Assembly (NCBI RefSeq): GCF_004339665.1
Contig: NZ_SMMU01000019.1
Location: 1-64,000, forward strand
Direction: 5' to 3'
Length of the DNA stretch: 64,000 bases
Source of the DNA: Azotobacter chroococcum
GTDB taxonomy: Bacteria > Pseudomonadota > Gammaproteobacteria > Pseudomonadales > Pseudomonadaceae
The translations under genes were made by a program, and so were the position numbers. The notes beneath the pieces were generated by a model, which was given only the letters and a program-made list of their open reading frames with translations, was not told the DNA's origin and did not search any database. Shown one piece after another: positions 1-9,092 of this stretch. Position 1 is the first letter of the stretch. Every line of letters begins with the position of its first letter.

Positions 1-357
1 ACAGCAGGGGGCAGCGGTTGGTGAGTTTGGCGACTGCCAATTTACCTGCTTCCCTGACTGTCAATCCTCGCTTTCCCAGGATTCCGCGAAGAACCCAATA
101 ATTCGAGCTTGCTTGTTAGACCCTATCCGAGATTTTGCAAAGCAGTTTGCGGAAAGCGCTTCACGGTAATTCATGAATCCCGAAATGATCACGTTTTTTG
201 ATGGCAAAAAGCGTCTAGCATGCGCATCACACAGGGATTATGAAAACTTGAAGTCAACTTTCACTGCGCAAAAAGTTGCACAGGTAGAGTTTCTTGAGTT
301 GTTCTGAGGTTTTGCCAAGTCACACAGGTAGTACTTCTCCAGGCGGGAATTCAGGGA
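1..357. other. Non-coding lead-in to the T6SS cluster
   Basis: No reading frame on either strand here has convincing coding character. The stretch is less GC-rich than the genes that follow and should contain the promoter and leader of the tssA operon. Two GGGA motifs lie just before the tssA start (near 345 and 354). GGA motifs of this kind are bound by RsmA/CsrA proteins, which repress T6SS in pseudomonads, but that is an inference from motif and context only. No clear sigma-70 or sigma-54 promoter could be assigned. Confidence 0.5.
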
Positions 358-1920
358 TTGAAACACGCAAGCAAGTTGGCTGCGCATTATCTGCAACTGG
401 CCCAATCGCCAATTGGCAAAGGCAACTTCGCCGGTGCCGACATACGTTATTCGCCGGAATACGAGTCGCTGGAAGCCGAACTCGGCAAGGGTTCCGCGCT
501 GCACGAAGGCGGTAGCGTGGACTGGCAGAAGGTCTGCGAAGGCAGCGAGGCGTTGCTCGCCGGGCAGTCCAAGGATCTGCGCGTAGCCGCCTGGCTGATT
601 TGGGGGCTGTTCCAGCGCGAATCCTTCGCTGGGCTGCAGGCCGGACTCGGGCTGCTGCACCACCTCTGCCGCGCGCACTGGGACGAACTGCACCCGCGCA
701 AGCCGCGCACCCGCGGCGCCGCCATCGGCTGGTTGCTGCCGCGCCTGGAGCGGGCCTTGGCCGAGCACGTACCAGTCGGCGAGCAGTTGCCGCTGTTCCG
801 CGCCCTCGCCGAACAACTTCATGGCCTGGAGCGCTGCCTCTCCGCTCATCTCGGTGCGGAAGCCCCACTGTTGCTGCCGCTCTGCCGGCGTCTCGACGAG
901 ATGCTCGCGCGCGCCGGCCAGGCCCAGCCGGAAGCCGGCCCGGTGGTCGCCGCCCTCGCCCAGGTCAGGCAGGCCGCCAGCCAGATGCTCCCCGCCGCTG
1001 CCTCGGTGGACAGCGAGAAGGATGCGCACAAGACCCTGCGCACCCTGCAGGAACAGGCCCGGCCACTGTGCGCCTGGTGGCTCAGGCAGAAGGCCAGCGA
1101 CCTGCGCCCGCTGCGCCTGGCGCGCACCCTGCTCTGGCTGCCGATCGACGCCCTGCCCGAGCGCAACGCCGAGCAGCTCACCGCCTTGCGCGGCCTGCCG
1201 GCGGATCGCCTGAGCGCCTACCGCGAACGCCTGGCCCAGGGGCTGTACGCCGACCTGCTGGTCGACCTGGAAGCCAGTCTTGCCCGCTCGCCGTTCTGGC
1301 TCGACGGCCAGCGCCTGGCCTGGGAATGCCTGCTGGGGCTGAAGGACGAGCCGGCGATGCGCGAGGTGGAAATCCAGCTGGCGCTGTTCCTCCAGCGCCT
1401 GCCGGGCCTCGAGGCGCTGCGCTTTCACGACGGTACGCCCTTCGCCGATGCCGAGACCCGCGCCTGGCTGGCCGCCCGGGTCATGCCGCACCTGCAGCCG
1501 GCGGATAGTCGTCGCGAAGTCGCTCCGCCCGTGCAGGGCGCCGTACCGGCCTGGGAAGAAGCGCTGGAGGAAGCTCTGCAGCTGCTGCGTCACGATGGCC
1601 TGAAGAGCGCGGTGCGCCACCTCAAGCAGGGTCTGGACGGCGCCCGTGGCGGACGCGAGCGCTGCTTCTGGCAGCTGGCCCTGGCCCGCCTGTGCCTCGC
1701 CGCCAGGAAATACGAACTGGCCAAGGTCCAGCTCGAATCCCTCGACCAGGAACTGCAGGCCGCCGGTCTCGGCGCCTGGGAACCCGCTCTCGTCCTCGAG
1801 GTGCTGCGCCTGCTGCACCACTGCTGCGAGCTGTTGCCGCAGAACCACGCGGTGCGAGAGCGCCGCGACGAGATCCACCGCAGGTTGTGCCACCTCGACC
1901 TCGAGGCGGTACTGGACTAG
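358..1920 (+). CDS. tssA: TssA, T6SS cap/assembly protein
   Basis: About 520 residues. The N-terminal ~150 residues match the ImpA_N domain, with the typical segment GNFAGADIRYSPEYESLEAE at the start and the AAxWL-type helix after it. The C-terminal half is the alpha-helical VasJ-like part. TssA caps the distal end of the growing sheath and links baseplate, membrane complex and tail. I chose a TTG start at 358 because the family homology begins immediately after it and there is no in-frame ATG nearby. It is the first gene of the cluster, 18 bp before tssB, the same order as P. aeruginosa HSI-II (hsiA2 first). Confidence 0.9.
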   Translation: MKHASKLAAHYLQLAQSPIGKGNFAGADIRYSPEYESLEAELGKGSALHEGGSVDWQKVCEGSEALLAGQSKDLRVAAWLIWGLFQRESFAGLQAGLGLLHHLCRAHWDELHPRKPRTRGAAIGWLLPRLERALAEHVPVGEQLPLFRALAEQLHGLERCLSAHLGAEAPLLLPLCRRLDEMLARAGQAQPEAGPVVAALAQVRQAASQMLPAAASVDSEKDAHKTLRTLQEQARPLCAWWLRQKASDLRPLRLARTLLWLPIDALPERNAEQLTALRGLPADRLSAYRERLAQGLYADLLVDLEASLARSPFWLDGQRLAWECLLGLKDEPAMREVEIQLALFLQRLPGLEALRFHDGTPFADAETRAWLAARVMPHLQPADSRREVAPPVQGAVPAWEEALEEALQLLRHDGLKSAVRHLKQGLDGARGGRERCFWQLALARLCLAARKYELAKVQLESLDQELQAAGLGAWEPALVLEVLRLLHHCCELLPQNHAVRERRDEIHRRLCHLDLEAVLD

Positions 1921-1938
1921 CCCATCACGGAGAACCCC

Positions 1939-2445
1939 ATGGCCAAAGAAGGCTCGGTAGCCCCCAAGGAACGCATCAACGTCACCTTCAAGCCCGCCAC
2001 CGGCGGCGCCCAGGAAGAGATCGAACTGCCGCTGAAGCTGCTGGTGCTCGGCGATTTCACCCAGCGCACCGACGCCCGCAAGCTCGAGGACCGCAAGCCG
2101 ATCGCCATCGACAGGCATAGCTTCGACGAGGTGCTGGCCAAGCAGGAACTGAACCTGGCCTTCGCCGTGCCCAACCGCCTGCAGGACGAGCCCGGTGACG
2201 AGGAGCTGCCCGTGCAGCTGCACATCGGCTCGATGAAGGATTTCAACCCGGCCAGTCTGGTCGAGCGGGTGCCGGAGCTGAAGAAGCTGATGGAACTGCG
2301 CGACGCCCTGGTCGCCCTCAAGGGGCCGCTGGGCAACGCTCCGGCCTTCCGCAAGGCAATCGAAAGCGCGCTGGCCGACGACGCTTCCCGCGAGCGCGTG
2401 CTCGCCGAACTGGGCCTCGCCGCCCGCGACAAGCTGGACGCCTGA
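1939..2445 (+). CDS. tssB: TssB, T6SS contractile sheath small subunit
   Basis: 168 residues, normal length for the IglA/VipA/ImpB family. It starts with a charged tail (MAKEGSVAPKERINVTFKPA) and contains the family signature LPLKLLVLGDFTQR. TssB pairs with TssC to form the cytoplasmic contractile sheath around the Hcp tube; ClpV disassembles it after firing. GGAG lies a few bases before the ATG. It is 27 bp from tssC, as expected for stoichiometric co-expression. Confidence 0.96.
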   Translation: MAKEGSVAPKERINVTFKPATGGAQEEIELPLKLLVLGDFTQRTDARKLEDRKPIAIDRHSFDEVLAKQELNLAFAVPNRLQDEPGDEELPVQLHIGSMKDFNPASLVERVPELKKLMELRDALVALKGPLGNAPAFRKAIESALADDASRERVLAELGLAARDKLDA

Positions 2446-2472
2446 CCCCAACCCGACAAGGACGCTGATTGA

Positions 2473-3948
2473 ATGAGCACTAACGCAGCAGTAGCACGGA
2501 AGCAGAGCACGGCCGAACCCGGCATTCTCGAGCGCATCATCGCGGAAACCCGCCTGACGCCGGACGACGAGGCCTATGACATCGCCAAGCGCGGCGTCTC
2601 CGCCTTCATCGAGGAACTGCTCAAGCCGCACAATGAGCACGAGCCGGTGAAGAAGGCCCTGGTCGACCGGATGATCGCCGAGATCGACGCCAAGCTCAGC
2701 CGGCAGGTGGACGAGATCCTCCACCACCGGCAGTTCCAGTCCCTGGAGTCGGCCTGGCGCGGACTCAAGCTGCTGGTGGAGCGCACCGACTTCCGCGAGA
2801 ACATCAGGCTGGAAATCCTCAACGCCGCCAAGGAAGACCTGCTGGAGGACTTCGAGGACAGCCCTGAAGTGGTCCAGTCCGGCCTCTACAAGCACGTCTA
2901 CACCGCCGAATACGGACAGTTCGGCGGCCAGCCGGTGGGCGCGCTGATCGCCAACTACTTCTTCGACCCGAGCGCGCCGGACGTGAAGACCCTGCAGTAC
3001 GTCGCCAGCGTCGCCAGCATGGCCCACGCGCCCTTCATCGCCGCCGCAGGCCCTGGGTTCTTCGGCCTGGAAAGCTTCACCGGCCTGCCCGACCTCAAGG
3101 ATCTCAAGGATCATTTCGACGGTCCGCAGTTCACCAAGTGGCAGAGTTTCCGCGAGCGGGAAGACGCCCGCTACGTTGGCCTGACCCTGCCGCGCTTTTT
3201 GCTGCGCACCCCGTACGACCCGCAGGAAAATCCGGTGAAGACCTTCGTCTACAAGGAAACCGTGGCCAGCGACCACGAGCACTACCTGTGGGGCAACACC
3301 GCCTACGCCTTCGCCAGCCGTCTCTCCGACAGCTTCGCCCGCTTCCGCTGGTGCCCGAACATCGTCGGCCCGCAGAGCGGCGGCGCGGTGGACGACCTGC
3401 CGCTGCACCGCTTCGAGAGCATGGGCGAGATCGAGACCAAGATCCCCACCGAGGTGCTGGTTTCCGACCGCCGCGAATACGAACTGGCCGAAGAAGGCTT
3501 CATCGCCCTGACCATGCGCAAGGGCAGCGACAACGCCGCATTCTTCTCCGCCAACTCGGTGCAGAAGCCGAAGCTCTTCGGCGACAGCGAGGAAGGCCGC
3601 GCTGCCGAACTCAACTACAGGCTCGGCACCCAGCTGCCGTATCTGTTCATCGTCAACCGCCTGGCGCACTACCTGAAGGTGCTGCAGCGCGAGCAGATCG
3701 GCGCCTGGAAGGAGCGCAGCGATCTCGAGCTGGAGCTGAACAAGTGGATCCGCCAGTACGTCGCCGACCAGGACAATCCCAGCGCCGAGGTCCGCGGCCG
3801 CCGCCCGCTGCGCGCCGCCCAGATCAAGGTCGGCGATGTGGATGGTGAACCCGGCTGGTACCGCGTCAGCCTCAGCGTGCGCCCGCACTTCAAGTACATG
3901 GGCGCCGACTTCACCCTGTCGCTGGTCGGCAAGCTGGACAAGGAGTAA
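2473..3948 (+). CDS. tssC: TssC, T6SS contractile sheath large subunit
   Basis: 491 residues, full length for the VipB/ImpC family. Recognisable blocks include the region around FQSLESAWRGLKLLVERTDF, the YGQFGGQPVGALIANY segment and the C-terminal RVSLSVRPHFKYMGADFTLS. Together with TssB it forms the sheath, and its N-terminal helix is the usual ClpV contact. AAGGA lies about 10 bases before the ATG. It is followed after 6 bp by tssE. No sign of disruption. Confidence 0.97.
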   Translation: MSTNAAVARKQSTAEPGILERIIAETRLTPDDEAYDIAKRGVSAFIEELLKPHNEHEPVKKALVDRMIAEIDAKLSRQVDEILHHRQFQSLESAWRGLKLLVERTDFRENIRLEILNAAKEDLLEDFEDSPEVVQSGLYKHVYTAEYGQFGGQPVGALIANYFFDPSAPDVKTLQYVASVASMAHAPFIAAAGPGFFGLESFTGLPDLKDLKDHFDGPQFTKWQSFREREDARYVGLTLPRFLLRTPYDPQENPVKTFVYKETVASDHEHYLWGNTAYAFASRLSDSFARFRWCPNIVGPQSGGAVDDLPLHRFESMGEIETKIPTEVLVSDRREYELAEEGFIALTMRKGSDNAAFFSANSVQKPKLFGDSEEGRAAELNYRLGTQLPYLFIVNRLAHYLKVLQREQIGAWKERSDLELELNKWIRQYVADQDNPSAEVRGRRPLRAAQIKVGDVDGEPGWYRVSLSVRPHFKYMGADFTLSLVGKLDKE

Positions 3949-3954
3949 GCACCC

Positions 3955-4359
3955 ATGACCTACGGCAGCCTGTTCGAGCGCCTTTCCGGCGAGGCCGGCC
4001 GGCGTGCCGGCTGGGACCGCGAGGTAGCCGTTACGGCCTCGGTGGCTGCCCATCTGGCAAAGATGTTTGGCACCCGGGTGGGCAGCGTGCAGGCGCAGCC
4101 CGACTACGGGTTGCCCGACCTCAACGACATGCGCCTGTCCCTGCACGACTCGCTGCAGCAGGCACGCAGCGCCATCGAACGCTTCATCGAAACCTGCGAG
4201 CCGCGCCTGAAGCAGGTGCGGGTCGTGCCGCTGCCGCATAGCGCCGATCCGCTGACTCTGGCCTTTGCCATCGAGGGCTTGCTGGATGCGGGCGGCTGCC
4301 GACGCCAGGTCAGCTTCACCGCGTACCTGGACGGCAGCGGCCAGGTGCAGGTCCGCTAG
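3955..4359 (+). CDS. tssE: TssE, T6SS baseplate gp25-like protein
   Basis: 134 residues, matching the T4 gp25-like (GPW_gp25) family. It has the N-terminal SLFERLSGE segment, the region YGLPDLNDMRLSLHDSLQQA, and an EPRL-type motif (ETCEPRLKQVRV) that is conserved for baseplate-sheath contact. It connects the baseplate wedge to the first sheath ring. In HSI-II-type clusters tssF follows directly; here three effector-module genes intervene. Confidence 0.95.
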   Translation: MTYGSLFERLSGEAGRRAGWDREVAVTASVAAHLAKMFGTRVGSVQAQPDYGLPDLNDMRLSLHDSLQQARSAIERFIETCEPRLKQVRVVPLPHSADPLTLAFAIEGLLDAGGCRRQVSFTAYLDGSGQVQVR

Positions 4360-4370
4360 GGAGAGCCCGA

Positions 4371-4904
4371 ATGTCCGGAAAACCCGCCGCCCGCCTGGGC
4401 GACCCCACCGACTGCCCGTTGCCTGGCCACGTCAGCAACCCGCTCGCCGCCGGATCGCCCGATGTGCTGTTCGACGGCCTGTCGGCTGCCCGCCAGGGCG
4501 ATGCCTCCGCCTGCGGCGGCGCGCTGGAAGGCGATCTGATCGCCAACGTGCTGATCAACGGCCTGCCGGCGGCCGTGCTGGGCTCGGTGGGTAGCCATGG
4601 GAACGTGGTGGTGGGCGGGTCGGGGACGGTGGTGATCGGGACAAGCTATACGCTGGCGTCTTTCTCCCCACCGGCACCGATGCCTGCCTCTGGTATGGGC
4701 CAGGCGTTCAACGAGCATTTCATCGTGCGGGACTCAAGTACGGGGGACCCGGTAACCGGACGAGCCTACCGGCTGCAGACGGATTCCGGGCAAGTCGTCA
4801 CGGGTATCACTGATGGGAGTGGCAAGACCCGGTTCATCAGCGCCAACCAGGCCGAAGACGTAGTACTGATGCTCGAGCCGCAAACCGCGCTTGTCATCGC
4901 CTGA
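4371..4904 (+). CDS. PAAR-domain spike tip protein with C-terminal extension
   Basis: 177 residues. Residues ~1-100 form a PAAR repeat domain (AARLGDPTDCPLPGH start, then glycine-rich strands GDLIANVLINGLPAAVLGSV and the VVVGGSGTVVIG end). This sharpens the VgrG tip and carries cargo. Residues ~105-177 (FNEHFIVRDSSTGDPVTGRA onward) look like a small beta-sandwich seen on other Pseudomonas PAAR proteins and may dock the neighbouring effector. The 5' part is very GC-rich like the T6SS core; the 3' part becomes more balanced, continuing into the next two genes. RBS GGGAG precedes the ATG. It sits between tssE and tssF, so is probably a recruited cargo module. Confidence 0.9.
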   Translation: MSGKPAARLGDPTDCPLPGHVSNPLAAGSPDVLFDGLSAARQGDASACGGALEGDLIANVLINGLPAAVLGSVGSHGNVVVGGSGTVVIGTSYTLASFSPPAPMPASGMGQAFNEHFIVRDSSTGDPVTGRAYRLQTDSGQVVTGITDGSGKTRFISANQAEDVVLMLEPQTALVIA

Positions 4905-4913
4905 GGAACCAGT

Positions 4914-5888
4914 ATGCGAATCGAGCCAGTTCATTCCCGACTGACCCCTGCCAGCCAAACCGACGGCAAGGAAGCAGCCATAGAGAACTTCAAGATCAGC
5001 GACATTCCTGCCGCCATGGATCATATGCAGTGGACGCAGAGTGCGCGCCTGATGCGCAAGTGGTTTGCAGCCCCAGCTCATGAAATGCCAAAAGCAGTCA
5101 AATTAGGGGACATACGAGCGAATACCTTGCCCCCTGCACAGTTGCTGACAGACCTGCCCTTCGACTGGTTGCTGAGTGCTTCGAATCGCGTGAGGCCCAT
5201 TGTAGAAGAGCATGTGGCCCAACTGACGTCTGTCACGGAGTTCAGCCCCCTGGTCGGACGCCTGAAAACCCCGCTCGATCAGCTCTCCAAGGGCCTGATG
5301 ATGCTAATGACGCGCCTGAGGCGACTTGGCTTGCTGGACCCGCAAAAACGCACCCTGAAGAACTACTACCTCGACCTGGGCGATTACAACGCAATGCAGT
5401 TGGAGGACACGATCCAGTTCAATCTCTTCAAGGTTGGCTCGACCACTTGGGAGAAGGCGACGGATACGCTGGATGATGTTTACGGTGCCCTCGGCAGCTT
5501 CATCATCAAGATTGCCGCTACCAAGCTCAGGGCCATGGCCAGCGATTACGGATACGCGGCCATCAAGATCGAGGAGATTGGCCTGTACGTACGCGATACC
5601 TACGATTTCCTCAACGTTGGCAAAGACCAATTGCTGGGTTACTGGAGCAAGAGAGGCGTGATCCGGCCAAGCCCCATCGATTACTTCGCCGAGCCCAGCT
5701 GTATCGATACGAATGACGTTCGTCACTTCAAGGTTACCAACGGCAGCTTCAACAGCTACCGCAAAAAGTACAACAAGGGTGGCGACTTCCTCGTCTTTTC
5801 CACCATCAAGCGCTACCCCGTATCCATCATCGTGCATTTGAGCATCACTGATTTCGACGAATACAGAGCCCGCACAGGGCTGGCCTGA
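4914..5888 (+). CDS. DUF6402-like protein, putative PAAR-delivered T6SS effector
   Basis: 324 residues with no signal peptide or membrane helix. The central block (NYYLDLGDYNAMQLEDTIQF, then GYAAIKIEEIGLYVRDTYDF) and the tail (FNSYRKKYNKGGDFLVFSTI) fit what I recall of the DUF6402 family, found next to PAAR or VgrG genes in Pseudomonas and Burkholderia. The biochemical activity is unknown to me. It lies 9 bp after the PAAR gene with GAGGA as RBS, and is followed by a small membrane-anchored protein that could be its immunity partner. Base composition is clearly lower in GC than the flanking tss genes, suggesting acquisition as a module. Family name from memory; effector role inferred from context. 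Confidence 0.65.
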   Translation: MRIEPVHSRLTPASQTDGKEAAIENFKISDIPAAMDHMQWTQSARLMRKWFAAPAHEMPKAVKLGDIRANTLPPAQLLTDLPFDWLLSASNRVRPIVEEHVAQLTSVTEFSPLVGRLKTPLDQLSKGLMMLMTRLRRLGLLDPQKRTLKNYYLDLGDYNAMQLEDTIQFNLFKVGSTTWEKATDTLDDVYGALGSFIIKIAATKLRAMASDYGYAAIKIEEIGLYVRDTYDFLNVGKDQLLGYWSKRGVIRPSPIDYFAEPSCIDTNDVRHFKVTNGSFNSYRKKYNKGGDFLVFSTIKRYPVSIIVHLSITDFDEYRARTGLA

Positions 5889-5895
5889 GGACAAC

Positions 5896-6285
5896 ATGCC
5901 ACGAAGGACTCTCTACAAGGCGTTTGCCATCCTCATGGCAATCTTGGCGCTGGCTCCTACTACCGCCTGGCTGTACGTGAAGCTCACTCTAAGCAGGACC
6001 ACGATGCCCTATCACTCGGTATGGAGCGATACGGGCGCCTGTCGCATCGATGCCTATATCCCCAACTACGCCAGCCTTGGCGTGCCAGGCCGGTTGATCC
6101 AGTTGTTCAGCAGTGAGGCCTTCTTCCGGGTGTATCGCCAGGATGACGCCCTGCTGAAAAGCTCGGAATGGCTTCTCTGGCAGCGTGAATTCGCAGAAGA
6201 CGAAGCGGCGAAATGGATTTACGGCCATGCCATCTACCCGACAGGCGATGGCTACCGGGGCTGGACCTTGCCGGAGTGCGGCTGA
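5896..6285 (+). CDS. Small membrane-anchored protein, putative immunity protein
   Basis: 129 residues. Residues ~8-28 form an uncleaved-looking N-terminal hydrophobic helix (AFAILMAILALAPTTAWLYV); the rest is a soluble domain with two cysteines (GACRIDAYIP and the C-terminal PECG), consistent with a periplasmic fold anchored to the inner membrane. GAGGA lies just upstream and the start is 7 bp after the DUF6402-like gene. Position right behind a putative effector, small size and anchor all suggest immunity against a toxin acting in the periplasm or at the membrane. I recognise no family. Confidence 0.55.
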   Translation: MPRRTLYKAFAILMAILALAPTTAWLYVKLTLSRTTMPYHSVWSDTGACRIDAYIPNYASLGVPGRLIQLFSSEAFFRVYRQDDALLKSSEWLLWQREFAEDEAAKWIYGHAIYPTGDGYRGWTLPECG

Positions 6286-6319
6286 GCCTGATCCCGGTAC
6301 ATCAATCAAGGACCGATGC

Positions 6320-8110
6320 ATGTCTTTCAACCACTACTACCAGAGCGAACTCAGCGCCCTGCGCCAGCTCGGCAAGCGTTTCGCCGAGCGCAATCCGGCG
6401 CTGGCGCCGTTCCTCGGGCAGGGCGCGCGCGATCCTGACGTCGAGCGCCTGCTGGAGGGCTTCGCCTTCCTCACCGGGCGGCTGCGGCAGAAGCTCGACG
6501 ACGAGCTGCCGGAGCTGACCCATTCGCTGATGCACCTGCTCTGGCCGAACTACATGCGCCCGCTGCCGGCCTTCGCCATGCTGCAGTTCGATCCGCTGCA
6601 GCGCCCGGGGCCGGCGCTGGCGGTGCCGCGCGGCACGCCGGTGGAGGCAAATCCGGTGCAGGGAGTGAGCTGCCGTTTCCGCACCGCTGCCGCCTGCGAG
6701 GTGCTGCCACTGGCACCGAGCGGGATGGAGTATGCGGTGCAGGGCGACGGCGCCCTGCTCGGCCTGCGCCTGAGCATGACGGCCGACGGCCACCTCGGCG
6801 AGCTGGGCCTCGAGCGCCTGCGCCTGCACCTGGCCGGCGAGCGCTATATCGGTCAGTCGCTCTACCTCGACCTGCTGCGCCATCTGGACGGCATCCGCCT
6901 GAGCCTGCTCGACGGCGCCGGCCAGCCCCTCGCCGATGCCCACGGGCAGCCGCCCGGCGTGCTGCACCTGGGCGCCGACTGCCTGCAGCCGGCCGGCTTT
7001 GCCGAGGACGAGGCGCTGATCCCTTATCCGCTGAACTGCTTCCGCGGCTACCGCCACCTGCAGGAGTTCTTCGCCTTCCAGGACAAGTTCCTGTGCGTCG
7101 AACTGCGCGGCCTGGATGCCATCGGCCGCCTGCCGCCGGAGCTGCTCCGGCAGGCCCGCGGCCTGGAGCTGCGCTTCGCGATCCGCCAGGGCGGCGCCCG
7201 GCGCATCCGCCCGACACTGGACAACCTGCGCCTGTACTGCACCCCGGTGGTCAACCTGTTCGCCCACGACGCCATCCCGATCCGTCTGGACGGCCGCCAG
7301 GACCAGTACCTGCTGCGCCCGGCCGAGTTCGAGCCGCAGCACTGCGAGGTGTTCTCGGTGGAGCGGGTCACCGGCTGGCAGCCGGGCGGCATGGGCTACG
7401 CCGAATACGTGCCCTTCGAGTCCTTCGAGCACGACCGCAGCTTCGACGTGCCGCAGGCCCGCCCGCACTACAGCGTGCGCCAGCAGCCGTCGCTGCTCGG
7501 CGACGGCCTGGAAACCTGGCTGAGCTTCGGCGCGCGCTCCCTCGACCGTCAGGAGACGCTGTCCGTCGAGCTGACCTGCAGCAACCGCAACCTGCCGCTG
7601 CAGTTGGCCGCTGGCGAGATCTGCCGGCCCGCCGAGGGTACCCCGCAGGCCCTGCGCTTTCGCAACCTCGGTGCGCCGACGCCGAGCTACGCGCCGCCGC
7701 TGCACCGCGACTTCCTCTGGAAGCTGATCAGCAACATGTCGCTCAACTACCTGTCGCTGGCCGACGTCGAGGCGCTCAAGGCGATCCTCGAAACCTACGA
7801 CCTGCCACGGCATCACGACCAGCAGGCGGAAAGGATCGGCCGGCGTCGCCTCGACGGCCTCAGGCGCATCGCCCACCGCCAGGTCGACCGCCTGCACCGC
7901 GGCCTGCCGGTGCGCGGGGTGCGCACCGAGCTGGTCATGGACCCCGACTGTTATCTGGGCGAGGGCGAGCTGTTCCTGTTCGCCTCGGTGCTCAATGAAT
8001 TCTTCGCCCTGTACGCCAGCCTCAATTCCTACCACGAGCTGCTGGTGCAAAGTACCCAAGGAGAGGTGTACCGATGGACGCCGCGCATGGGGCAGCAGCC
8101 CCTGCTCTGA
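6320..8110 (+). CDS. tssF: TssF, T6SS baseplate subunit
   Basis: 596 residues, full-length VasA/ImpG family. The start is the ATG beginning MSFNHYYQSELSALRQLGKR, the invariant family N-terminus; upstream in-frame codons overlap the previous gene and are not homologous. AAGGA lies about 9 bases before this ATG. Conserved landmarks include AERNPALAPFLGQGARDPDV, LTHSLMHLLWPNYMRPLPA and the C-terminal LGEGELFLFASVLNEFFALY. TssF with TssG, TssE and TssK forms the baseplate wedge. Its 3' end overlaps tssG by 37 bp. Confidence 0.96.
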   Translation: MSFNHYYQSELSALRQLGKRFAERNPALAPFLGQGARDPDVERLLEGFAFLTGRLRQKLDDELPELTHSLMHLLWPNYMRPLPAFAMLQFDPLQRPGPALAVPRGTPVEANPVQGVSCRFRTAAACEVLPLAPSGMEYAVQGDGALLGLRLSMTADGHLGELGLERLRLHLAGERYIGQSLYLDLLRHLDGIRLSLLDGAGQPLADAHGQPPGVLHLGADCLQPAGFAEDEALIPYPLNCFRGYRHLQEFFAFQDKFLCVELRGLDAIGRLPPELLRQARGLELRFAIRQGGARRIRPTLDNLRLYCTPVVNLFAHDAIPIRLDGRQDQYLLRPAEFEPQHCEVFSVERVTGWQPGGMGYAEYVPFESFEHDRSFDVPQARPHYSVRQQPSLLGDGLETWLSFGARSLDRQETLSVELTCSNRNLPLQLAAGEICRPAEGTPQALRFRNLGAPTPSYAPPLHRDFLWKLISNMSLNYLSLADVEALKAILETYDLPRHHDQQAERIGRRRLDGLRRIAHRQVDRLHRGLPVRGVRTELVMDPDCYLGEGELFLFASVLNEFFALYASLNSYHELLVQSTQGEVYRWTPRMGQQPLL

Positions 8111-9087
8111 ACCGCCTCGGCCGTGGCATCCGCGAGTACAGCCTGTTCCAGGGCGTGCTGCTGGTGCTGGAGCGCCTGCAGGCCGCACATCTCGGCCTGG
8201 ACGAAGAGGCCCTGTACCGGCGCCTGGAGTTTCGAGCCAACCCGAGCCTGGGCTTTCCCGGCAGCGACCTCGAGCGCGTCGAGTTCTTCGAGGAACACGA
8301 CGGGCTGCGCGCGCGGCTGTATCTCAACCTGGTCGGCCTGTTCGGCGCCGGCTCGCCGCTGCCGGCCTTCTACGGCGAGCAGGCCCTCGACGACGGCGGC
8401 GCCGGCAACCCGACCCGCGACTTCCTCGACCTGTTCAACGACCGCCTGCAGCGCCTGCTGCTGCCGATCTGGCGCAAGTACCGCTACCGCGCGCGCTTCG
8501 CCAGCGGCGCCGCTGACCCCTTCTCTGCCCGTCTGTTCGCCCTGATCGGCCTGGGCGGCGAGGCCATCCGCCAGGCCGAGGAACTCAACTGGAAGCGCCT
8601 CTTGCCCTACCTCGGCCTGCTCAGCCTGCGCGCCCACTCGGCGGCGCTGATCGAGGCGGTGCTGCGCTACTACTTCAAGCACGCCGCATTCGACATCGAG
8701 CAGTGCCTGGAGCGCCGGGTGGCGATCCCCGACGAGCAGCGCAACCGCCTCGGCCGGGCCAACAGCCACCTCGGCGACAGCCTGGTGCTCGGCGAGCAGG
8801 TGTGCGACCGCAGCGGCAAGTTCCGCATCCACATCCGCGAACTCTCCTGGACGCGCTTCCACGACTTCCTGCCGATCGGAGACGGCCATGCGCCGCTGCG
8901 CGCCCTGGTGCGCTTCACCCTGCGCGATCCGCTGGACTACGACATCCGCCTGCAGCTGCGCCACGACGAACTCCGCGCGCTGCGCATCGGCGCCGGCAAT
9001 CCCTGCCGCCTGGGCTGGACCAGTTGGCTCGGCCACGAACGGGCCGACGGCCTGGTGACCCTGGGCGGCACGACTCTTCAAGGATAG
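8074..9087 (+). CDS. tssG: TssG, T6SS baseplate subunit
   Basis: 337 residues, VasB/ImpH family. Landmarks are the LEFRANPSLGFPGSDLERVE segment, LVGLFGAGSPLPAFYGEQAL, and the C-terminal LGWTSWLG tail typical of TssG. It binds TssF and TssE in the baseplate wedge and helps recruit TssK. The start overlaps the end of tssF by 37 bp, and clpV follows after 5 bp, so translation is probably coupled. Confidence 0.96.
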   Translation: MDAAHGAAAPALNRLGRGIREYSLFQGVLLVLERLQAAHLGLDEEALYRRLEFRANPSLGFPGSDLERVEFFEEHDGLRARLYLNLVGLFGAGSPLPAFYGEQALDDGGAGNPTRDFLDLFNDRLQRLLLPIWRKYRYRARFASGAADPFSARLFALIGLGGEAIRQAEELNWKRLLPYLGLLSLRAHSAALIEAVLRYYFKHAAFDIEQCLERRVAIPDEQRNRLGRANSHLGDSLVLGEQVCDRSGKFRIHIRELSWTRFHDFLPIGDGHAPLRALVRFTLRDPLDYDIRLQLRHDELRALRIGAGNPCRLGWTSWLGHERADGLVTLGGTTLQG

Positions 9088-9092
9088 AGAGA

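Noticed and set aside
265-280. Sigma-54-like promoter (TGCGCA, 5 bases, TTGCA) before tssA
   Set aside because: The -12 part and spacing fit, but the essential GG of the -24 element is missing. Kept only as a weak idea.
238-4239. A 1333-codon open frame on the minus strand opposite tssA-tssE
   Set aside because: It is antisense to five well-supported genes, has no homology I recognise, and arises because high-GC coding DNA lacks stops on the opposite strand. Similar long shadows occur opposite many genes here (for example 17208-19892 and 49284-51587).
8703-9092. 130-residue N-terminal extension of ClpV
   Set aside because: This part overlaps tssG in another frame, is Arg/Pro-rich shadow sequence, and ClpV homology begins at the ATG at 9093.
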